Part shown: piece by piece, positions 1-8,820 of the stretch
How the letters are laid out: each line of letters opens with the position of its first letter
How positions within the stretch are numbered: position 1 is the first letter of the stretch
DNA from: Blastomonas sp. CACIA14H2
GTDB lineage: Bacteria > Pseudomonadota > Alphaproteobacteria > Sphingomonadales > Sphingomonadaceae
DNA length: 64,000 bases
NCBI GenBank assembly: GCA_000503195.1
Contig: AYSC01000013.1
Coordinates: 1 to 64,000, forward strand
Direction: 5' to 3'
Made by a program: the position numbers and the translations under genes
Notes under the pieces: model-generated
What the model saw: only the letters and a program-made list of their open reading frames with translations
What the model was told of the DNA's origin: nothing
The model's database searches: none

Positions 1-36
1 TATCGCCATCCTGGCATCGATCCATCACACCAGACC

Positions 37-65
37 AGCCCCGGAGCATCCGCTTTCGGGGCTTT
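37..65 (+). terminator. possible intrinsic terminator of a gene upstream of the window
   Basis: AGCCCCG and CGGGGCT pair around a 13-base loop, followed by only three T residues. It could end a gene lying left of the window. The short T run keeps confidence low. Between here and the csgF start at 639 no gene is supported; the stretch is presumably the csgF promoter region, but I see no convincing operator in it. Confidence 0.35.
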
Positions 66-638
66 GCCGCGTTCGGACCGAGCGTGGCCGGCGAAATAGC
101 GTGCAACGGCGATCGCGCAGACGCCTGATCCAGCCGGTTACATGGCCGGATCCTGCCGAAAAGTGACTTGCCAACGCCGAAACGAGTCCGTCCCCAAGCT
201 GTCGAAGAGCGGTGGAATTGACCATCCGCGCATGATCGGGTGCCTCCACCGCAATGCTAACGTGCAAGTTTACGCCGACTTTTCCACAAGATTGGCGCCG
301 AATAGCTTAACCCTGGTGCCCGTCGCTGTCTCGAAACCGGACAGATTGTAAAATCCAGCGCATTCCTTGCGCTCGTGTCGTCGCATTTAACCATTCCCGA
401 CCGCGCGGCCCAGGCCTGCCGAGAGCGCCGAAAATCCGGACTTTCGCGTGGGGCAAACCATTGCAACTGCTATCAAAGCTGCGACATTGACGCCAAAATG
501 GCGCCAATCCATAATCGCTTTGCATTATTTTACACTCCGTTAATCACTCCTAAGGTCCGGTTCAGAAAATCGAGTCGCAAGATTTTATGCCGTTCGAGAA
601 GCGCAAAGCTTCCGGGGGCGAGCTGCAGGAGATACGTT

Positions 639-1088
639 GTGCACTCGTACAGACGCACGGTCAGCGCCGTCATGGTGGCCTGGCTGGGGGTGGTCGGTAT
701 CGCCGTTCCACTGGGTAGCAAGGCCGTTGCGCAGGACATCGTCTACACGCCTGTCAATCCGAGTTTCGGCGGAAACCCATTCAATTCCAATCATCTGCTT
801 GGCATCGCCAATGCGCAGAATGATTTCACCAACCCCGCTTCCAGCTCGAGCAGCTCGCAGGCCGATATCTTCGCCCGCCAGCTCCAGTCGCGCCTTCTGT
901 CCGCGCTCTCGTCGCAGATTGTTACCGCGATTTTCGGTGACAACCCCCAGGAAAGCGGCACGATCAGTTTTGGCGGTCAGACTGTCAGATTCATCCGTTC
1001 GCTGACCGAAGTGACCATCACGATCATCAACGACGATACGGGTGAAGAAACCGTGATCGTCGTGCCGACCTTTGTGGATGTCGACTGA
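639..1088 (+). CDS. csgF: curli assembly protein CsgF
   Basis: CsgF is the exported curli accessory protein that sits on the outer side of the CsgG pore and couples secretion to nucleation at the cell surface. After a signal peptide ending near AVAQD, the mature N-terminus reads VYTPVNPSFGGNPFNSNHLL, the conserved CsgF start (NPxFGGNPFN), and continues with a Ser-rich linker and a beta-rich C-terminal half. I chose GTG at 639 (149 aa) because AGGAG lies 8 bases upstream; the frame is open further upstream, and ATG at 672 is an alternative start. csgG follows after 3 bases, so the two are co-transcribed. The family assignment is secure; the exact start is inferred. Confidence 0.9.
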   Translation: MHSYRRTVSAVMVAWLGVVGIAVPLGSKAVAQDIVYTPVNPSFGGNPFNSNHLLGIANAQNDFTNPASSSSSSQADIFARQLQSRLLSALSSQIVTAIFGDNPQESGTISFGGQTVRFIRSLTEVTITIINDDTGEETVIVVPTFVDVD

Positions 1089-1091
1089 GCC

Positions 1092-2081
1092 ATGCGTCTT
1101 CCGATCATTCCAACGCTTGCAACCCTTTCGATCGCGCTGATGGCGAGCGGCTGCACCACCGTGGGTGGCAGCGGCAAGGCCTTTATCCCCGAAACCACCA
1201 GCTATGCCTATCTGCCCAACGCGACGCAGACCCAGCTGCTGCTGCGCGGCATTCCCAAGCCTTCGCGCCAGGTGGCGGTGGCGGTGTACAGCTTCACCGA
1301 CCAGACCGGCCAGTTCAAGCCCAGCGCCACCGGCCAGACGCTGTCGCGTGCGGTCAGCCAGGGCGGCGCCTCGGTGCTGGTCAAGGCGCTGCAGGATGTC
1401 GGCGATCGCAGCTGGTTCACGATCGTCGAGCGCGAGAATCTCAAGAACCTGCTCAACGAGCGCCAGATCATCCGCGAGATGCGCGAACGCTATCTGGGCG
1501 AGCGCGCGGTCAACCCCGATGCCCTGCCCGCGCTGCTGTTCGCCGGGGTGCTGCTCGAAGGCGGCATTATCGGCTATGATTCGAACACGCTGACCGGCGG
1601 CGCCGGGGCGGCGTTCCTGGGCATCGGCGGGCGCACCGAATATCGCCAGGACACGGTGACGGTCTATCTGCGCGCGGTGTCGGTGCGCACCGGCGAGGTC
1701 CTCACCACGGTCACCGCCTCGAAGACCATCGCCTCGCAGGCCTTTGGCGCGAGCGCGTTCAAGTTCGTCGCGTTCCGCGAGCTGCTCGAGGCCGAGGCCG
1801 GGTTCACCACCAACGAGCCCGACCAGCTGGCGCTGCAGCAGGCGATCGAGAAGGCGGTCTATGCGCTGGTCATGGAAGGCGTCGAACTGCGCCTCTGGGA
1901 TTTCGCGGACCGCGAGGCCGGAATGGCCAAGCTGTTGCAATATCAGCAGGAACGCGATGGAAAATTCACGCCGGGACAGGTCCAGCGCGCCGAGGAAAAG
2001 GCGCGCCAGCTTGCCCCGATGAAGGTGAAGGACAGGAAAACGAACGGGAAGAAAAGCGAGGTAATCTCGGAGACCAATTAA
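1092..2081 (+). CDS. csgG: curli secretion channel lipoprotein CsgG
   Basis: CsgG forms the nonameric outer-membrane lipoprotein pore that exports curlin subunits. The N-terminus is a lipoprotein signal with lipobox MASGC (Cys21), followed by the typical sequence GIPKPSRQVAVAVYSFTDQTGQ. The central segment (DRSWFTIVERENLKNLLNERQIIR) and the region TLTGGAGAAFLGIGG before the second transmembrane beta-hairpin are characteristic. At 329 aa it is somewhat longer than E. coli CsgG, with a charged C-terminal tail. It lies directly after csgF and about 290 bp before the first curlin gene. Confidence 0.95.
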   Translation: MRLPIIPTLATLSIALMASGCTTVGGSGKAFIPETTSYAYLPNATQTQLLLRGIPKPSRQVAVAVYSFTDQTGQFKPSATGQTLSRAVSQGGASVLVKALQDVGDRSWFTIVERENLKNLLNERQIIREMRERYLGERAVNPDALPALLFAGVLLEGGIIGYDSNTLTGGAGAAFLGIGGRTEYRQDTVTVYLRAVSVRTGEVLTTVTASKTIASQAFGASAFKFVAFRELLEAEAGFTTNEPDQLALQQAIEKAVYALVMEGVELRLWDFADREAGMAKLLQYQQERDGKFTPGQVQRAEEKARQLAPMKVKDRKTNGKKSEVISETN

Positions 2082-2236
2082 GCAGCTATGTCCTGCATCA
2101 CAGCTAGCGGCGTGGATGCAGGCGCAAGACAGGAGCGGCCAGGTCCCCGAAAGGGGTGTCCAAACCCTCCAGGATCGCGGACGAGAGCCGGAGCCGGTCA
2201 GGCGGCATCCGGAACTGACATAAAGACCTGACAAAA

Positions 2237-2270
2237 CTCACGCACCGGAGCTGCAACTCCGATGCGTGAG
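2237..2270. promoter_or_regulatory. 14-bp stem-loop upstream of the giant curlin gene
   Basis: CTCACGCACCGGAG pairs with CTCCGATGCGTGAG (one mismatch) across the loop CTGCAA. No T run follows, so it is not a classical terminator. It lies in the 291-bp gap between csgG and the large curlin gene, which holds no gene. It may be an operator palindrome, an mRNA processing site or a partial terminator. Confidence 0.6.
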
Positions 2271-2319
2271 CATGACAACAATGAGTGCGTGTGAAACAAT
2301 CATGCTGACCCCGGCGGCA

Positions 2320-2340
2320 ATGCTGCTTCCGGAGCAGCAT
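2320..2340. promoter_or_regulatory. 8-bp perfect stem-loop in the curlin 5' region
   Basis: ATGCTGCT and AGCAGCAT are perfect complements around TCCGG, ending 32 bases before the ATG at 2373. It is probably part of the untranslated leader and could affect message stability or translation. Function is inferred from position only. Confidence 0.5.
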
Positions 2341-2372
2341 GGTTATGACCCTTGAACAGAGGATTATCAACC

Positions 2373-5144
2373 ATGAAGACCTCCATCTACACCTCGGTCT
2401 CGGCGCTTGCGCTGATGATCGGCATGCCGGCGGTGGCGCAGACCAACACGTCGACGGTCGATCAGACGGGTGCCGCAGCGGCGGCAACGGTCAACCAGAC
2501 CGGTTCGAACAACACGTCGGACATCGATCAGAACGGCAACGGCCTGGCCTATACCACGGGCCCGAACACCGGCCGCACCGTCGTCGCCGATGTCGAGCAG
2601 ACCGGCAGCAACGGCTTCAGCCAGGTGACGCAGCAGGGCGGTCGTTCGAGCGCCACGGTCGATCAGGGCGGCACCGGCATGCGCTCGACCATCACCCAGG
2701 GCAATGCCTCCACCGATCTCGGCAACACCGCCACGGTGATCCAGAACGGCACCGGCGGCGGCGTCGGCACCGGATCGACGATCACGCAGACGGGCGGCAC
2801 GGGCCAGGCCTATGTCAACCAGGGTGCAGCCACCAATGGCGCCATCAGCACGATCACCCAGACCGGCAACAACCAGCGCGCCAGCGTGTTCCAGACCAGC
2901 GGCGCGGCCGACTCCAGCGTCAGCCAGTCGGGCGGCGCAGCCAATGTCTTCGTTTCGCAGGACGGCAGCAGCGAATCCGACATCACCCAGACGGGCGGCA
3001 ACAGCGAAGCGTCGGTGCGTCAGATCGGCGATGGCAACACCTCGCTGATCGAGCAGACCGGCGTCAACGGCGATGTCGGCGATCCCGACAACAACCTCGC
3101 CAATCAGGACACCAATATCGGCGTCTCGCAGACGGGTGACAACAACAGCTCGACCGTCCGCCAGACCGGCAACGACCAGGTCGCCGATGTCATCCAGACC
3201 GGCGATTTCAACACCGCCTCGATCACGCAGGACGGCAATTTCGCCGATGCCAGCGTCACCCAGACCGGCAACAACAACACCGGGACCGTCATCCGTCAGG
3301 ATGGCGATGGTTCGGGTGATAACGACCCGGCAAGCCTGCCGGTAATTCCGACCACCAACGCCACGGCCGATATCAGCCAGACCGGCGATTTCAACGAGGC
3401 GTCGATCAGCCAGGCCGCCGTTCCGGTCGAAGCCACGATCACCCAGCTCGGCGACAGCAACGATTCGTCGATCGTGCAGAGCTCGACGGCATCGGGTGCC
3501 AAGGCGACCAACCTGCAGACCAGCGACAACAACCTGTCGACGATCACGCAGGATTCGGATGCCGAAGCTTCGGTCACCCAGGGCGGATCGCAGTTCAATC
3601 CGGGCCCGTTCGCTGGCCGTGACAACAATGTCTCGACCGTCGCACAGGGCACTGGCGCAGCCGGATCGCTGGCAACCGTCAATCAGGACGGTGTGCTGAA
3701 CCTGTCCGACATCAACCAGAATGCCGCCAACAGCACCGCATCGGTGACGCAGACCAACATCTTCAATACCTCGAGCGTCATCCAGTCGGGCAGCGGCGGT
3801 GCAACGGCCGACGTTACCCAGGGCGGCGGCTATGGCGACAACGTGTCGAACATCACCCAGACGACCAATGCGTCGGCCACGGTGGTGCAGACCGGCCAGC
3901 CTTCGGTCGGACCCGATTTCACCAACATCTCGGATATCGTGCAGAACGGTACCGGCGGAATCGCTTCGGTGACGCAGAACGGATCGAACAACGAATCCGA
4001 CGTCGCCCAGGGCGGCACCGATGGTGATGCCACGGTCGATCAGGACGGTACCTTCCTGCGCTCGACGATCACCCAGACGGGTGGTGAGGCGACCGCTCTG
4101 GTGACCCAGACCGGCAATGCCAACGTCTCGACCATCTCGCAATCGGCCGCGAGTGCCGGTGCCGATGCCACGGTCACCCAGTCGGGTGGCGAGAACCGTT
4201 CGGATGTGAACCAGACTGGCGCTGCCAAGGCGGTCGTGACCCAGGCGGGGACCGAAGTCGGCTACAACCTGGCACCGCCGAACAACGATTCGTTCGTGGT
4301 GCAGTCGGCCGACGGTGCGGATGCCAATGTCAGCCAGACCGGCGAGCTCAACCTGTCGAACGTCAACCAGTCGGGCGGAGCCTCCGAGGCGGATGTGACC
4401 CAGACCGGTGTCTACAACCGTTCGACCGTCACCCAGACCGTCGGTGGCGCCAAGGCCACCGTCACCCAGTCGGGCGATCCGGCCAATGGTGGTCCGGGCG
4501 TGGGCCAGGGCGACAACCTGTCGATCGTCAGCCAGAGCGGCGCATCGACCGCCACCGTCACGCAGACCGCAAACGTCCCGACCAACGGCTTCCCGTCGAA
4601 CGACTCGTTCGTGTCGCAGACCGGTGACGATTCGGATGCAACCGTGGACCAGACCGGCAACGACAACGCGTCGGATGTCTTCCAGGGCAGCGATGCGATT
4701 GCCGATGTCACGCAGGACGGCACCAACAACACCTCGACCGTGACGCAGAGCGCTGCCACCAGCGCGTTTGTCGAACAGATCGGGGCGCGCAACACCTCCA
4801 CGGTGACCCAGTCGGGTGGCTCGACGGTTGCGCCTTATGCCGCCTATGTCCAGCAGCTGGGCAATGATGGCCTGTCGGTTGTCGAGCAGGACGGTGCCAA
4901 CAACGAGGCGACGCTCACCCAGAGCGCCGGATCCAGCTTCGCGGATTCGTCGATCGATCAGAGCGGCAACAACAACCTGGCAGACGTCACGCAGGGCGGT
5001 TTCGACAACACGTCGACCATCGTCCAGAGCGGCAACAACAACGCTGCCACCGTCAACCAGTCGTCGACCGGAAACGTCTCGGACATCATCCAGAGCGGCA
5101 ATGGCAACAGTGCCACTGTCACCCAGGGTGGCGGCGTTCTCTAA
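2373..5144 (+). CDS. giant curlin-repeat amyloid protein
   Basis: An exported protein of 923 aa made almost entirely of curlin-type repeats. A signal peptide ends near MPAVAQT. The rest alternates strands of the type AxVxQTGxxNxSxVxQ with a period of about 22 residues, giving roughly 40 repeats; E. coli CsgA has five. Gln, Asn, Gly, Ser and Thr dominate, and Cys is absent. The repeats are not identical, so the array is old rather than freshly duplicated. ATG at 2373 is preferred over in-frame starts upstream because AGAGG precedes it and the signal peptide begins there. It is expected to be exported through CsgG and to polymerise at the cell surface. It takes the place of CsgA, but I leave the symbol empty because the length is so different. 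Confidence 0.9.
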   Translation: MKTSIYTSVSALALMIGMPAVAQTNTSTVDQTGAAAAATVNQTGSNNTSDIDQNGNGLAYTTGPNTGRTVVADVEQTGSNGFSQVTQQGGRSSATVDQGGTGMRSTITQGNASTDLGNTATVIQNGTGGGVGTGSTITQTGGTGQAYVNQGAATNGAISTITQTGNNQRASVFQTSGAADSSVSQSGGAANVFVSQDGSSESDITQTGGNSEASVRQIGDGNTSLIEQTGVNGDVGDPDNNLANQDTNIGVSQTGDNNSSTVRQTGNDQVADVIQTGDFNTASITQDGNFADASVTQTGNNNTGTVIRQDGDGSGDNDPASLPVIPTTNATADISQTGDFNEASISQAAVPVEATITQLGDSNDSSIVQSSTASGAKATNLQTSDNNLSTITQDSDAEASVTQGGSQFNPGPFAGRDNNVSTVAQGTGAAGSLATVNQDGVLNLSDINQNAANSTASVTQTNIFNTSSVIQSGSGGATADVTQGGGYGDNVSNITQTTNASATVVQTGQPSVGPDFTNISDIVQNGTGGIASVTQNGSNNESDVAQGGTDGDATVDQDGTFLRSTITQTGGEATALVTQTGNANVSTISQSAASAGADATVTQSGGENRSDVNQTGAAKAVVTQAGTEVGYNLAPPNNDSFVVQSADGADANVSQTGELNLSNVNQSGGASEADVTQTGVYNRSTVTQTVGGAKATVTQSGDPANGGPGVGQGDNLSIVSQSGASTATVTQTANVPTNGFPSNDSFVSQTGDDSDATVDQTGNDNASDVFQGSDAIADVTQDGTNNTSTVTQSAATSAFVEQIGARNTSTVTQSGGSTVAPYAAYVQQLGNDGLSVVEQDGANNEATLTQSAGSSFADSSIDQSGNNNLADVTQGGFDNTSTIVQSGNNNAATVNQSSTGNVSDIIQSGNGNSATVTQGGGVL

Positions 5145-5157
5145 GCGGCAAGGGTAA

Positions 5158-5183
5158 GCTGGCGCTCCGTTTGGAGCGCCAGC
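5158..5183. promoter_or_regulatory. 11-bp perfect stem-loop between curlin genes
   Basis: GCTGGCGCTCC pairs perfectly with GGAGCGCCAGC around GTTT. It sits 13 bases after the stop of the giant curlin and 28 bases before the next ATG. No T run follows, so an mRNA-stabilising or processing hairpin is more likely than a terminator. Confidence 0.6.
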
Positions 5184-5211
5184 ACCTCTCCAGATTTACG
5201 GATAAAAGATC

Positions 5212-6897
5212 ATGAAAAAGCTTCTTCTTGCCGGCGCATCGTCGCTGGCGCTCCTTGCCGCACCGGCGCTGGCGCAGTCGAACGATTCGCTCGTCACCCA
5301 GTCCGGCACCAATGGCGGCGCGATCGTGTCGCAGACCGGCACCAATGGTACCTCCACCATCACCCAGGGCGGCAACAGCAACGATGCCAGCCTGACCCAG
5401 ACCGGCACCGGCAACGGTTCCGAGATCGTGCAGGACAACGGCACCGGCAGCAGCGATGACAACAACACCGCCAACGTGACCCAGGCCGGCAATGCCAACA
5501 CCTCGCTCGTTTCGCAGACCAACGACTTCTCGACCGCCACGGTCGATCAGTCGGGCACGGGCAACGATTCGGACGTGTCGCAGAGCGGCGATCTGGACAT
5601 TGCCGATGTCGAGCAGAGCGGCGTCGACAACGAATCCGATGTCGTGCAGTCCGGCAACCTGAACAGCGCTGCGGTGCTGCAGACCGGCAGTCGCAACGAA
5701 TCGACCGTGACCCAGAGCAGCGGCCTCAACCAGGCGCTGGTCGATCAGGGCGGTGACGACAATGAGTCGAAGCTGGTCCAGACCGGCGTCGGCGCGAACG
5801 TCGCCAATGTCGATCAGTCGGGCGACGACAACCTTTCGGACATCATCCAGGGTGGCGCAGGCAACGGCGTCGGCAGCAATGCCGCAGCCGGCGTGGTCCA
5901 GCTGAGCACGGGCAACGATGCCATCATCCGTCAGGCTGGCGGCCTGCACGACGCGTTCGTGCAGCAGGAAGAAGGCAACGACAATTTTGCCTCGATCGAC
6001 CAGGGCGCCAATGCAAGTACCGACCACACGGCGTCGATCCGTCAGGCCGGGTTCGAGAACAGCGCCACGATCACGCAGCGCGGCTTCAACGAGGATGCCG
6101 ATGTGCGCCAGACCGGTGACGAAAACACCGCGACGGTCGATCAGGGCGGCGGCCTTGGCCGCGATCACAACACGCTGCTGATCCAGTCGGGCAACGACAA
6201 CACGGCGGACATTGCGCAGCGCGGTGAGAACCAGACGGCCAATGTAACCCAGGGCGGCGACGGCAACTCGGCCGATGTCGACCAGGGCCGTGACCGGGCG
6301 GGCGGTCTGGCAGGCCTGTTCGACACCGGCTTCGGTGAAGACCAGACGGCGACCATCAACCAGAGCGGCAACGACAACACCGCCAGCACGATCCAGCGCG
6401 GTGAGAACCAGAGCGCGACGATCGAACAGGTCGGCGGCCGCAACACCGGCTCGGTTGGTTATGCTTTTGGTGCCCAGATCATCCAGGGTGGCGATACCGG
6501 CCGCGACAACGAAGCCACCATTCGCCAGGTCTCGGACGAGAACAGCGCACGGATCAACCAGCAGGGCATCAGCCTGTCGGCAACTGTCGTGCAGGATGGC
6601 AATGGCAACAATGTCAGCCTTGTCGACCAGACCGGCAACGGTGGTGCCGTGGCGCTCAACGCCAACGTGCTGCAGGAAGGCTCGGACAACAGCTCGACCA
6701 TCTCGCAGGGCGGCACGGGTCAGCTGGCCAATGTCAACCAGCTGGGTGAAGGCAACGAATCGTTCATCACGCAGACGGGAAGCGGTCATGTCGCCAACGT
6801 GACGCAGAACTCGGACTTCAACGACTCGTTCATCAACCAGAGCGGCACCGGGCACCTTGCCAACGTGACCCAGGGTGCGGCGGGTGCACCCAACTGA
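5212..6897 (+). CDS. long curlin-repeat amyloid protein
   Basis: A second exported curlin-repeat protein, 561 aa. The signal peptide begins MKKLLLAGASSLALLAAP and is cut near LAQS. The remainder holds roughly 24 curlin repeats with the Q-x-G-x-x-N-x-A/S-x-x-x-Q pattern. Some repeats carry more charged residues (QRGENQTA, EEGNDN) than those of the larger neighbour, which may set gatekeeper or nucleation behaviour as in CsgA and CsgB; that is inference. It lies 67 bp after the giant curlin and 69 bp before the CsgB-like gene, in the same operon direction. Confidence 0.88.
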   Translation: MKKLLLAGASSLALLAAPALAQSNDSLVTQSGTNGGAIVSQTGTNGTSTITQGGNSNDASLTQTGTGNGSEIVQDNGTGSSDDNNTANVTQAGNANTSLVSQTNDFSTATVDQSGTGNDSDVSQSGDLDIADVEQSGVDNESDVVQSGNLNSAAVLQTGSRNESTVTQSSGLNQALVDQGGDDNESKLVQTGVGANVANVDQSGDDNLSDIIQGGAGNGVGSNAAAGVVQLSTGNDAIIRQAGGLHDAFVQQEEGNDNFASIDQGANASTDHTASIRQAGFENSATITQRGFNEDADVRQTGDENTATVDQGGGLGRDHNTLLIQSGNDNTADIAQRGENQTANVTQGGDGNSADVDQGRDRAGGLAGLFDTGFGEDQTATINQSGNDNTASTIQRGENQSATIEQVGGRNTGSVGYAFGAQIIQGGDTGRDNEATIRQVSDENSARINQQGISLSATVVQDGNGNNVSLVDQTGNGGAVALNANVLQEGSDNSSTISQGGTGQLANVNQLGEGNESFITQTGSGHVANVTQNSDFNDSFINQSGTGHLANVTQGAAGAPN

Positions 6898-6912
6898 CAC
6901 CCGATGATCCGA

Positions 6913-6943
6913 GGGGCAGCTCCGCACCATGCGGGGCTGCCCC
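6913..6943. promoter_or_regulatory. 13-bp stem-loop upstream of the CsgB-like gene
   Basis: GGGGCAGCTCCGC pairs with GCGGGGCTGCCCC (one G-U pair) around ACCAT. No T run follows. It is the third such hairpin placed just before a curlin gene. The AAGGAG ribosome-binding site of the next gene begins about 10 bases later. Confidence 0.6.
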
Positions 6944-6966
6944 AAGGGCAATGAAGGAGAGTTTCC

Positions 6967-7659
6967 ATGCGCACATATTCTGCCAGGCTGACCGTCGCCG
7001 CATTGATGGTTCTGGGGGCACAGACGGTATATGCGCAGACCGCTCCGGCCGATCCGTGCGCCGGCGCAGCGGGGGGGACCTGCACCGCGGGCGCGCCATC
7101 CGAGCCGATCGCGCTGATGCGGCCGGTGCCGCTGCGCACCAGCGCCTATATCGCGCAGATCGGCGACAACAACACCGCCAGCATCAGCCAGAATGGCAGC
7201 CAGCAATTCGCCCGGATCAGCCAGGATGGCGACAACGGCACCGCGCGGGTGACCCAACAGGGCGCGGGCACCGCCTATCTGGAAATCGACCAGGCGGGTT
7301 TGCTCAACACCTTTGTTTCCAAACAGAATTCCAGCGATGGCGGCGGCAATGTCGCGGTCGTCGCGCAGCAGGGCGAAGCCAATGCGATCCTGCTTGATCA
7401 ATCCGCGAGCGCCGGTAGTGTCAACACCGCAATGCTTGCGCAACAGGGGTCGGGCAACCAGATGCAACTGGGACAGAACGGGTCGGACAATCGTGCCGAA
7501 CTGGTCCAGCTGGGTGACAACAACGCCATGACCGCAACGCAGAACGGAACCGCGAACCAGCTGCGCTGGGTGCAGAACGGCAATGGCCTGTCGGACCTCC
7601 AGATCGTCCAGAGCGGCAACCAGGCCATGTCGATCACCCAGTCCAACGGGGGCACCTGA
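6967..7659 (+). CDS. CsgB-like minor curlin-repeat protein
   Basis: A 230-aa exported protein. After a signal peptide ending near VYAQT there is a segment of about 25 residues with two Cys (DPCAG and GTCTAG). About eight curlin repeats follow, from SAYIAQIGDNN to the C-terminus. Its size and its non-repeat N-terminal segment resemble nucleator-type CsgB proteins more than the two long curlins. AAGGAG lies 8 bases before the ATG. The nucleator role is inferred from length and position. Confidence 0.8.
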   Translation: MRTYSARLTVAALMVLGAQTVYAQTAPADPCAGAAGGTCTAGAPSEPIALMRPVPLRTSAYIAQIGDNNTASISQNGSQQFARISQDGDNGTARVTQQGAGTAYLEIDQAGLLNTFVSKQNSSDGGGNVAVVAQQGEANAILLDQSASAGSVNTAMLAQQGSGNQMQLGQNGSDNRAELVQLGDNNAMTATQNGTANQLRWVQNGNGLSDLQIVQSGNQAMSITQSNGGT

Positions 7660-7660
7660 C

Positions 7661-8431
7661 ATGCCCAGAACGCCCTCGCCACGCTCGCTGCCTCCGCTGC
7701 GCCTGCCCAGCAGGGGCGAGATGGTGCGCATCGCGATGCTGGGGCTGCTGGTGCTCGCGGCGATCGCATCCACGCAGGCGCTGCCCGGTGCATCGGCCCA
7801 GGATGGCGCGGCATCGGACGCGCAGGACGCCGAGCAGGCGGACGAGACCGAAACCCGCGATCGCAGCGCCGCCGTCGACACCGACCAGGCCTCGTCCGCC
7901 GACCGGTCGCTGGCGGTCCCATCGATCGGCACCCGCCAGGCGGACAGTGCAGGGCTTGCGTCCGGATTCCAGCTTTCCTCGCCTTCGGGCAATCCGGTGC
8001 CGCCGCGCCAGCTGAGCTCGGCGGGCCAGGACGGCGGTCAGCTTGGCCCCCAGCGGCTGGAAGGCCAGGATGTGTGCGACGAGGCGGAGCCGGGCGCCGG
8101 CCCCGCGATCTGTGCCCGGCCGATCGAGACGCGCGCCGGCGAATTTTCCGGCCGCCGTCAGCCGCAGCTTTCCGCCGAACAGCGGCTGCTCGCGCAGCAG
8201 GCCGCCACCAGCCCGGCGGGCGATGCGCCCGATGCGGCCGCGCGGCGGCTGGGTGCAGGGCGCAGCGCCGATCTCAGCAACAGCGATCTCGCCATCGCGG
8301 CCGTGGTGACCTCTGGCCAGACCGGCCAGGCGCCGTCCACCGAAGAAGAGACCAGCGATATTCCGGCCGATGCCACCAACGCGATCGATGCCATTCTGGG
8401 AGCCATCGTCAATGCCCCTCCGCCGCGGTGA
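7661..8431 (+). CDS. exported protein of the curli locus, function unknown
   Basis: I do not recognise a family. The protein is 256 aa from ATG 7661, or 236 aa from ATG 7721, which has a GGGGCGAG-like site just upstream and begins directly with a signal peptide (MVRIAMLGLLVLAAIA, cut near GASAQD). The mature part is rich in Ala, Gly, Asp and Gln, looks largely disordered, and has two Cys (DVCDEAEP and PAICARP). It starts 1 base after the CsgB-like gene and overlaps csgH by 20 bases, so it belongs to the curli operon. A periplasmic or surface accessory role is inference from context only. Confidence 0.7.
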   Translation: MPRTPSPRSLPPLRLPSRGEMVRIAMLGLLVLAAIASTQALPGASAQDGAASDAQDAEQADETETRDRSAAVDTDQASSADRSLAVPSIGTRQADSAGLASGFQLSSPSGNPVPPRQLSSAGQDGGQLGPQRLEGQDVCDEAEPGAGPAICARPIETRAGEFSGRRQPQLSAEQRLLAQQAATSPAGDAPDAAARRLGAGRSADLSNSDLAIAAVVTSGQTGQAPSTEEETSDIPADATNAIDAILGAIVNAPPPR

Positions 8432-8813
8432 TGCCCGATGGCCCGCCCGCTTTCTCGCTGCATCGGTCCTTGCCGCCGCTGCGCCTGTTGCTGCGAGCGC
8501 TGACGCGATGAACACCGCTACGGCGCAGGACCAGCCGATCACGCTTGTCGTCAGCAGGGATGGCGCATTGGTCGATGCCCGGGTGATGGCCGCGGCGCCT
8601 TGCCGCTGCGCCGGGCATTTTCGCATCGAATCGCGCTCGGGCGGTTCGAACAATTCGGTCAATACCAGCAGCTTCGGCGCGATCGACGAGGCGGGCCGCG
8701 TGCTCAGCCATGTCCGCTTCGGCGGATCGGACGACTGGACCATCCGGCTCACCGTCTCGATCGACGGGCGCGAGGATTATGTCATCACGCGATCATCGGG
8801 CATGGGGACGTGA
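8412..8813 (+). CDS. csgH: curli chaperone CsgH
   Basis: A 133-aa periplasmic protein with an N-terminal signal peptide (AARFLAASVLAAAAPVAASA-like region). The C-terminal domain shows the CsgH pattern: CAGHFRIESRSGGSNNSVNTS, then a Gly-rich turn, then VRFGGSDDWTIRLTVS. CsgH-type proteins occur in alphaproteobacterial curli operons and inhibit premature amyloid formation in the periplasm. The ATG at 8412 lies inside the end of the upstream gene, which suggests translational coupling. The assignment rests on motif pattern, size and context. Confidence 0.75.
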   Translation: MPLRRGDARWPARFLAASVLAAAAPVAASADAMNTATAQDQPITLVVSRDGALVDARVMAAAPCRCAGHFRIESRSGGSNNSVNTSSFGAIDEAGRVLSHVRFGGSDDWTIRLTVSIDGREDYVITRSSGMGT

Positions 8814-8820
8814 TGCACCC

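Noticed and set aside
1-638. csgE or a csgF-directed regulator at the left edge
   Set aside because: No frame in this stretch shows CsgE motifs; it may lie outside the window.
585-2234. A 549-codon minus-strand open frame over csgF-csgG
   Set aside because: High GC leaves antisense frames open; csgF and csgG on the plus strand have clear motifs.
2373-6897. Dense short-period repeats resembling a CRISPR or satellite array
   Set aside because: The repeats are diverged, in frame and about 66 bases long; they encode curlin units and show no fixed repeat-spacer pattern.
5119-7992. A 957-codon open frame on the minus strand
   Set aside because: It is antisense to the curlin genes, and its repetitive Ala/Asp/Arg/Val composition mirrors the curlin repeats; no recognisable domain.
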